From an uncultured Nitratireductor sp. (GTDB lineage: Bacteria > Pseudomonadota > Alphaproteobacteria > Rhizobiales > Rhizobiaceae), in NCBI RefSeq assembly GCF_913053745.1, contig NZ_CAJXGF010000023.1, forward strand, positions 1 through 38,229: 38,229 nt of DNA. The letters run 5' to 3'. Positions within the stretch are counted from its first letter, which is position 1. Every line of letters starts with the position of its first letter. Below are positions 35,528 to 38,229 of this stretch, piece by piece. The notes beneath the pieces were generated by a model. It worked only from the letters and a program-made list of their open reading frames with translations. It was not told the origin of the DNA and searched no databases. The translations under genes were made by a program, and so were the position numbers.

Positions 35528-35583
35528 GGATTCTCCTCTCCTCTTTATTGGAAGGCAGACCCTATCGATCCGTTCGGCAAAAG

Positions 35584-35616
35584 AAAAGGCGGCCCGCAAG
35601 GTCGCCTTTTTTAACC
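35584..35616 (-). terminator. Intrinsic terminator after pheT
   Basis: AAAAGGCGGCC pairs with GGTCGCCTTTT over 11 base pairs (one G-U) and a CGCAA loop (35584-35610). On the minus strand it ends in TTTTCTTTT, about 20 bases after pheT, separating it from the Gfo/Idh/MocA gene. Confidence 0.88.
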
Positions 35617-35632
35617 CTGCGACGACAGGGAA

Positions 35633-38038
35633 CTACCCCCGCAGCGTGCCGCCGGTCTGCTTGCCGACATTGGCAACGATGCGGCCGGCGATGGCTTCGA
35701 GGTCCTCGTCCGTCAGCGTCTTTTCGCGCGGCTGGATCGAGACCTCGATGGCCACCGATTTCTTGTCTTCGCCAAGCGAGGCACCCTCGAAAATGTCGAA
35801 CACGCGCACGGCGGTGACGAGTTTCTTGTCGGCCGCTGCCGCAGCCCGCTCGATGGTTGCCGCCTCGACCGATTTGTCGACCACGAAAGCGAAGTCGCGC
35901 CGCACGAGCTGGAAGGGCGAGAGATCGAGGCGCGGCTTGGTGCGCGTCGCCTTGGCCTTTGGCTCCGGGATCGCGTCGATGAACACCTCGAAACCGCAGA
36001 CAGGTCCCTCCGCATCCAGCGCCTCCAACGTGCGCGGGTGGATTTCGCCGAATGTGGCAAGCACGATCTTGGGGCCAAGGCGGATCGTGCCGGAGCGACC
36101 GGGATGATACCAATCGGGACCACCGGCGACGATTTGCAGCTTGTCCACCGGCGCGCCCGCCGCCTCGAGGGCTGCCAGTGCATCGGCCTTGGCGTCGAAG
36201 ACGCCCACCGCCGCGCTGTTGCCCGACCAGTGACGCCCCGCCCCGTCCATCACTGCCGTGCCGCGGCGAATGCCGCCGGCAACGCGGCGCTGGCCTTCAT
36301 AGCGGTCGTTTTCATAGGTGCTCGACACCTCGAACAGCGCCACGTCCGAAAAGCCGCGCGCCGCATTGCGCTGCGCGGCGGAAATCAGCCCCGGCAGCAG
36401 CGAAGGACGCATGTCCGACATGGAGGCCGCAATCGGGTTGGAGAGTTTGAGCGCGGCATCGCCGCCGCCGAAAAGCTTCGCCTGCGCCTCGTCGATGAAG
36501 GTCCAGGTAACCGCCTCCATCATGCCGCGCACGGCCAGCGCGCGCCGCGCATTGCGGGTGCGGTTTTGCAGAACGGTGAGGATCTGGCCGTTGACCGCGC
36601 CATGGGAGGGCAGGGGCTGCGGTGCAATCTCGTTGACGCCGTGAATGCGCATCACCTCTTCCACCAGATCGGCCTTGCCGTCGATGTCCGGACGCCAGGA
36701 CGGCACGGACACGTCCAACACCTCGCCATCGCCCGTCGAGGCAAAGCCGAGACGGTTCAGGACGTCGCGGCTCTCGGCGCTTGAAACGTCGAGACCGGTC
36801 AGGCGCTCAACCTCGCTCACCGGAAAGGTGATGCCGCGCGGCTCATAGCCCTTGTAGCCAACCACGCGGCTTTCGCTGGCCTCGCCACCGCACAGGTCGA
36901 GAACGAGCTGCGTGGCAAGCTCCAGGCCCGGCTCCATCATCTCTGGGTCCGCGCCGCGCTCGAAGCGGTAGCGCGCATCGGTGATGATGCCGAGATCGCG
37001 GCCCGTGCGGGCAATGTTCATCGCGTCCCACAGGGCGGATTCGATCAGCACATCCGTGGTGTTTTCGTCGCAGCCCGAATGCTCGCCGCCCATGATGCCG
37101 GCAATGGACTCCACGCCATTGTCATCGGCGATGACGCACATTTCCGGCGTCAGTTTGTATTCGCGCTCGTCGAGCGCCAGCACCGTCTCGCCGTCTTTGG
37201 CGCGGCGAACGGTGAGGTTTCCCTTCACCTTGGCCGCATCGAACACGTGGAGCGGGCGTCCCCGGTCGAAGGTCACATAATTGGTGATGTCCACCAGCGC
37301 GTTGATCGGGCGCAGGCCGATCGCCGAAAGCCGCTGCTGCATCCATTTGGGCGAGGGGCCGTTTTTCACGCCGCGCACGAGCCGCAGCGCGAAGCCGGGG
37401 CAAAGCTCCGGCGCCTCGATGGTGAGATCGACCGGGCAGGCACCGGCCCCAGCAACAGGCGCAATGGGCGCATCCTTCAGCGTGCCGAGACCCGCCGCCG
37501 CCAGATCGCGCGCGATGCCGTAAACGCCGGTGCAGTCGGGCCGGTTCGGCGTCAGGCCGATCTCGATCACCGGATCGTCAAGCTTCGCCCAGCCGGCGAA
37601 GGAGGTGCCGACGGGCGCGTCTTCGGGCAGGTCGATGATGCCGTCATGCTCGTCCGACATCTGCAATTCGCGTTCCGAGCACATCATGCCGTGGCTTTCC
37701 ACGCCGCGGATCTTGCCGATGGAAAGTGTCACGTCGATGCCGGGCACATATGTGCCGGGCGCGGCAAAGGCGCCGACGAGACCGGCACGCGCATTGGGCG
37801 CACCGCACACCACCTGAACCGGCTTGCCGTCGCCCGTGTCGACGGAAAGCACACGCAGTCGGTCAGCATCGGGGTGCTGTTCGGCACTCAGAACTTTCGC
37901 GATCACGAAGGGCTTGAGCGACGCCTTGTCGTCCACCTCCTCGACCTCAAGGCCGATCATGGTGAGCTTTTCGACGATCTCGTCGAGCGTGGCGTCGGTT
38001 TCCAGATGGTCCTTCAACCAGGAGAGGGTGAATTTCAT
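35633..38038 (-). CDS. pheT: Phenylalanine--tRNA ligase beta subunit
   Basis: Protein of 801 residues, forming the alpha2-beta2 enzyme with PheS. The tRNA-binding OB domain (about 40-150) has [21 protein letters not shown]3/B4 editing and B5 domains follow (GIRPVNAL-like segment reads [16 protein letters not shown]5 near 400-470). The FDX-ACB anticodon-binding domain is at the C-terminus ([21 protein letters not shown]). Length is normal. The ASCH-domain gene upstream ends three bases before the pheT start, so the two are co-translated. Confidence 0.97.
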   Translation of the reverse strand: MKFTLSWLKDHLETDATLDEIVEKLTMIGLEVEEVDDKASLKPFVIAKVLSAEQHPDADRLRVLSVDTGDGKPVQVVCGAPNARAGLVGAFAAPGTYVPGIDVTLSIGKIRGVESHGMMCSERELQMSDEHDGIIDLPEDAPVGTSFAGWAKLDDPVIEIGLTPNRPDCTGVYGIARDLAAAGLGTLKDAPIAPVAGAGACPVDLTIEAPELCPGFALRLVRGVKNGPSPKWMQQRLSAIGLRPINALVDITNYVTFDRGRPLHVFDAAKVKGNLTVRRAKDGETVLALDEREYKLTPEMCVIADDNGVESIAGIMGGEHSGCDENTTDVLIESALWDAMNIARTGRDLGIITDARYRFERGADPEMMEPGLELATQLVLDLCGGEASESRVVGYKGYEPRGITFPVSEVERLTGLDVSSAESRDVLNRLGFASTGDGEVLDVSVPSWRPDIDGKADLVEEVMRIHGVNEIAPQPLPSHGAVNGQILTVLQNRTRNARRALAVRGMMEAVTWTFIDEAQAKLFGGGDAALKLSNPIAASMSDMRPSLLPGLISAAQRNAARGFSDVALFEVSSTYENDRYEGQRRVAGGIRRGTAVMDGAGRHWSGNSAAVGVFDAKADALAALEAAGAPVDKLQIVAGGPDWYHPGRSGTIRLGPKIVLATFGEIHPRTLEALDAEGPVCGFEVFIDAIPEPKAKATRTKPRLDLSPFQLVRRDFAFVVDKSVEAATIERAAAAADKKLVTAVRVFDIFEGASLGEDKKSVAIEVSIQPREKTLTDEDLEAIAGRIVANVGKQTGGTLRG

Positions 38039-38041
38039 GGC

Positions 38042-38229
38042 TCAGTGTTCCGTGTCATCGATTTCGAGGGTTTCGACCAGGCGAAACCGCTCGCAAACAA
38101 GCATCATGTCCGGCGCATAACCGCCATTGCGCTCAAAAAAGCCGCGGTGGCCTTCACGCCATTCCGGCAGTGTGCCGAAGCCCTCGCCCTCGTCGCTGGC
38201 GAAGTCTTCGTCGATCTCGTCGAAGCGGC
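38042..38229 (-). CDS. ASCH-domain protein (C-terminal fragment, cut by window edge)
   Basis: The last 61 or 62 codons of a gene running in from beyond the window. The fragment reads FDEIDEDFASDEGEGFGTL, then PEWREGHRGFFERNGG and LVCERFRLVETL, which matches the C-terminal half of ASCH (PUA-like RNA-binding) proteins. From memory an ASCH gene often lies between pheS and pheT in Rhizobiales; pheS would be just outside the window. The stop is three bases before the pheT ATG. Confidence 0.75.
   Translation of the reverse strand, partial: RFDEIDEDFASDEGEGFGTLPEWREGHRGFFERNGGYAPDMMLVCERFRLVETLEIDDTEH

Overview
The window is a chromosomal segment of an alphaproteobacterium, most likely order Hyphomicrobiales (Rhizobiales), close to Phyllobacteriaceae/Rhizobiaceae. 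This rests on high G+C coding sequence, a rhizobial-type phospholipid N-methyltransferase (pmtA) next to dnaJ, an AddA-type recombination nuclease, an FzlA-like GST-fold protein joined to queG, a BTLCP cysteine proteinase, and an alphaproteobacterial-type RpoH promoter at dnaK. I see no insertion sequence, prophage, CRISPR array, conjugation gene or secondary-metabolite cluster. This is mostly housekeeping DNA with some accessory genes.

Layout. 1-5.7 kb: the C-terminal half of addA, then trxA, which shares a bidirectional terminator with convergent uppP. Next is a forward operon fzlA-like > queG > SDR gene, in which queG is cut by an in-frame TGA. 5.8-11.7 kb: murein endopeptidase mepA, glucokinase glk, an MsbA-type ABC exporter overlapping dapB, gpmA, and tRNA-Leu(CAG). 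11.8-16.7 kb: an Asp-nucleophile alpha/beta hydrolase, two unknown membrane proteins, a membrane diguanylate cyclase, a small RlpA-like protein, and a GGDEF-EAL protein whose phosphodiesterase residues look intact. 17-20.4 kb: gshB, the comM/YifB ATPase and a LysE-family exporter. 20.5-22.5 kb: a reverse-strand group (ArsR regulator, AHSA1/SRPBCC protein, two DUF1801 proteins, a small membrane protein) with a clear operator-like palindrome. 22.7-25.8 kb: a periplasmic ankyrin protein, the BTLCP proteinase with a perfect CtrA-type box, and an intracellular PHB depolymerase with a histone-like lysine-rich tail and PhaR-like TGC dyads upstream. 26-28.9 kb: GNAT, DUF1330, pyrF, FMN reductase and pmtA, all reverse. 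29-33.4 kb: dnaJ, an inserted membrane acyltransferase, and dnaK; the acyltransferase and a strong terminator separate dnaK from dnaJ. 33.9-38.2 kb: a SleB-type cell-wall hydrolase, a Gfo/Idh/MocA oxidoreductase, pheT, and the C-terminus of an ASCH-domain protein.

Themes. Envelope and division genes recur (uppP, fzlA-like, mepA, RlpA-like, SleB-like, acyltransferase, pmtA). Cyclic-di-GMP turnover (two genes) and candidate CtrA sites hint at cell-cycle or lifestyle control. I did not find a clearly new multi-gene system. The observations most worth checking are the queG nonsense codon, the basic tail on PhaZ, the split dnaK/dnaJ locus, and the operator-like sequences at arsR, phaZ and the BTLCP gene. 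All calls come from reading the sequence; no database search was run.
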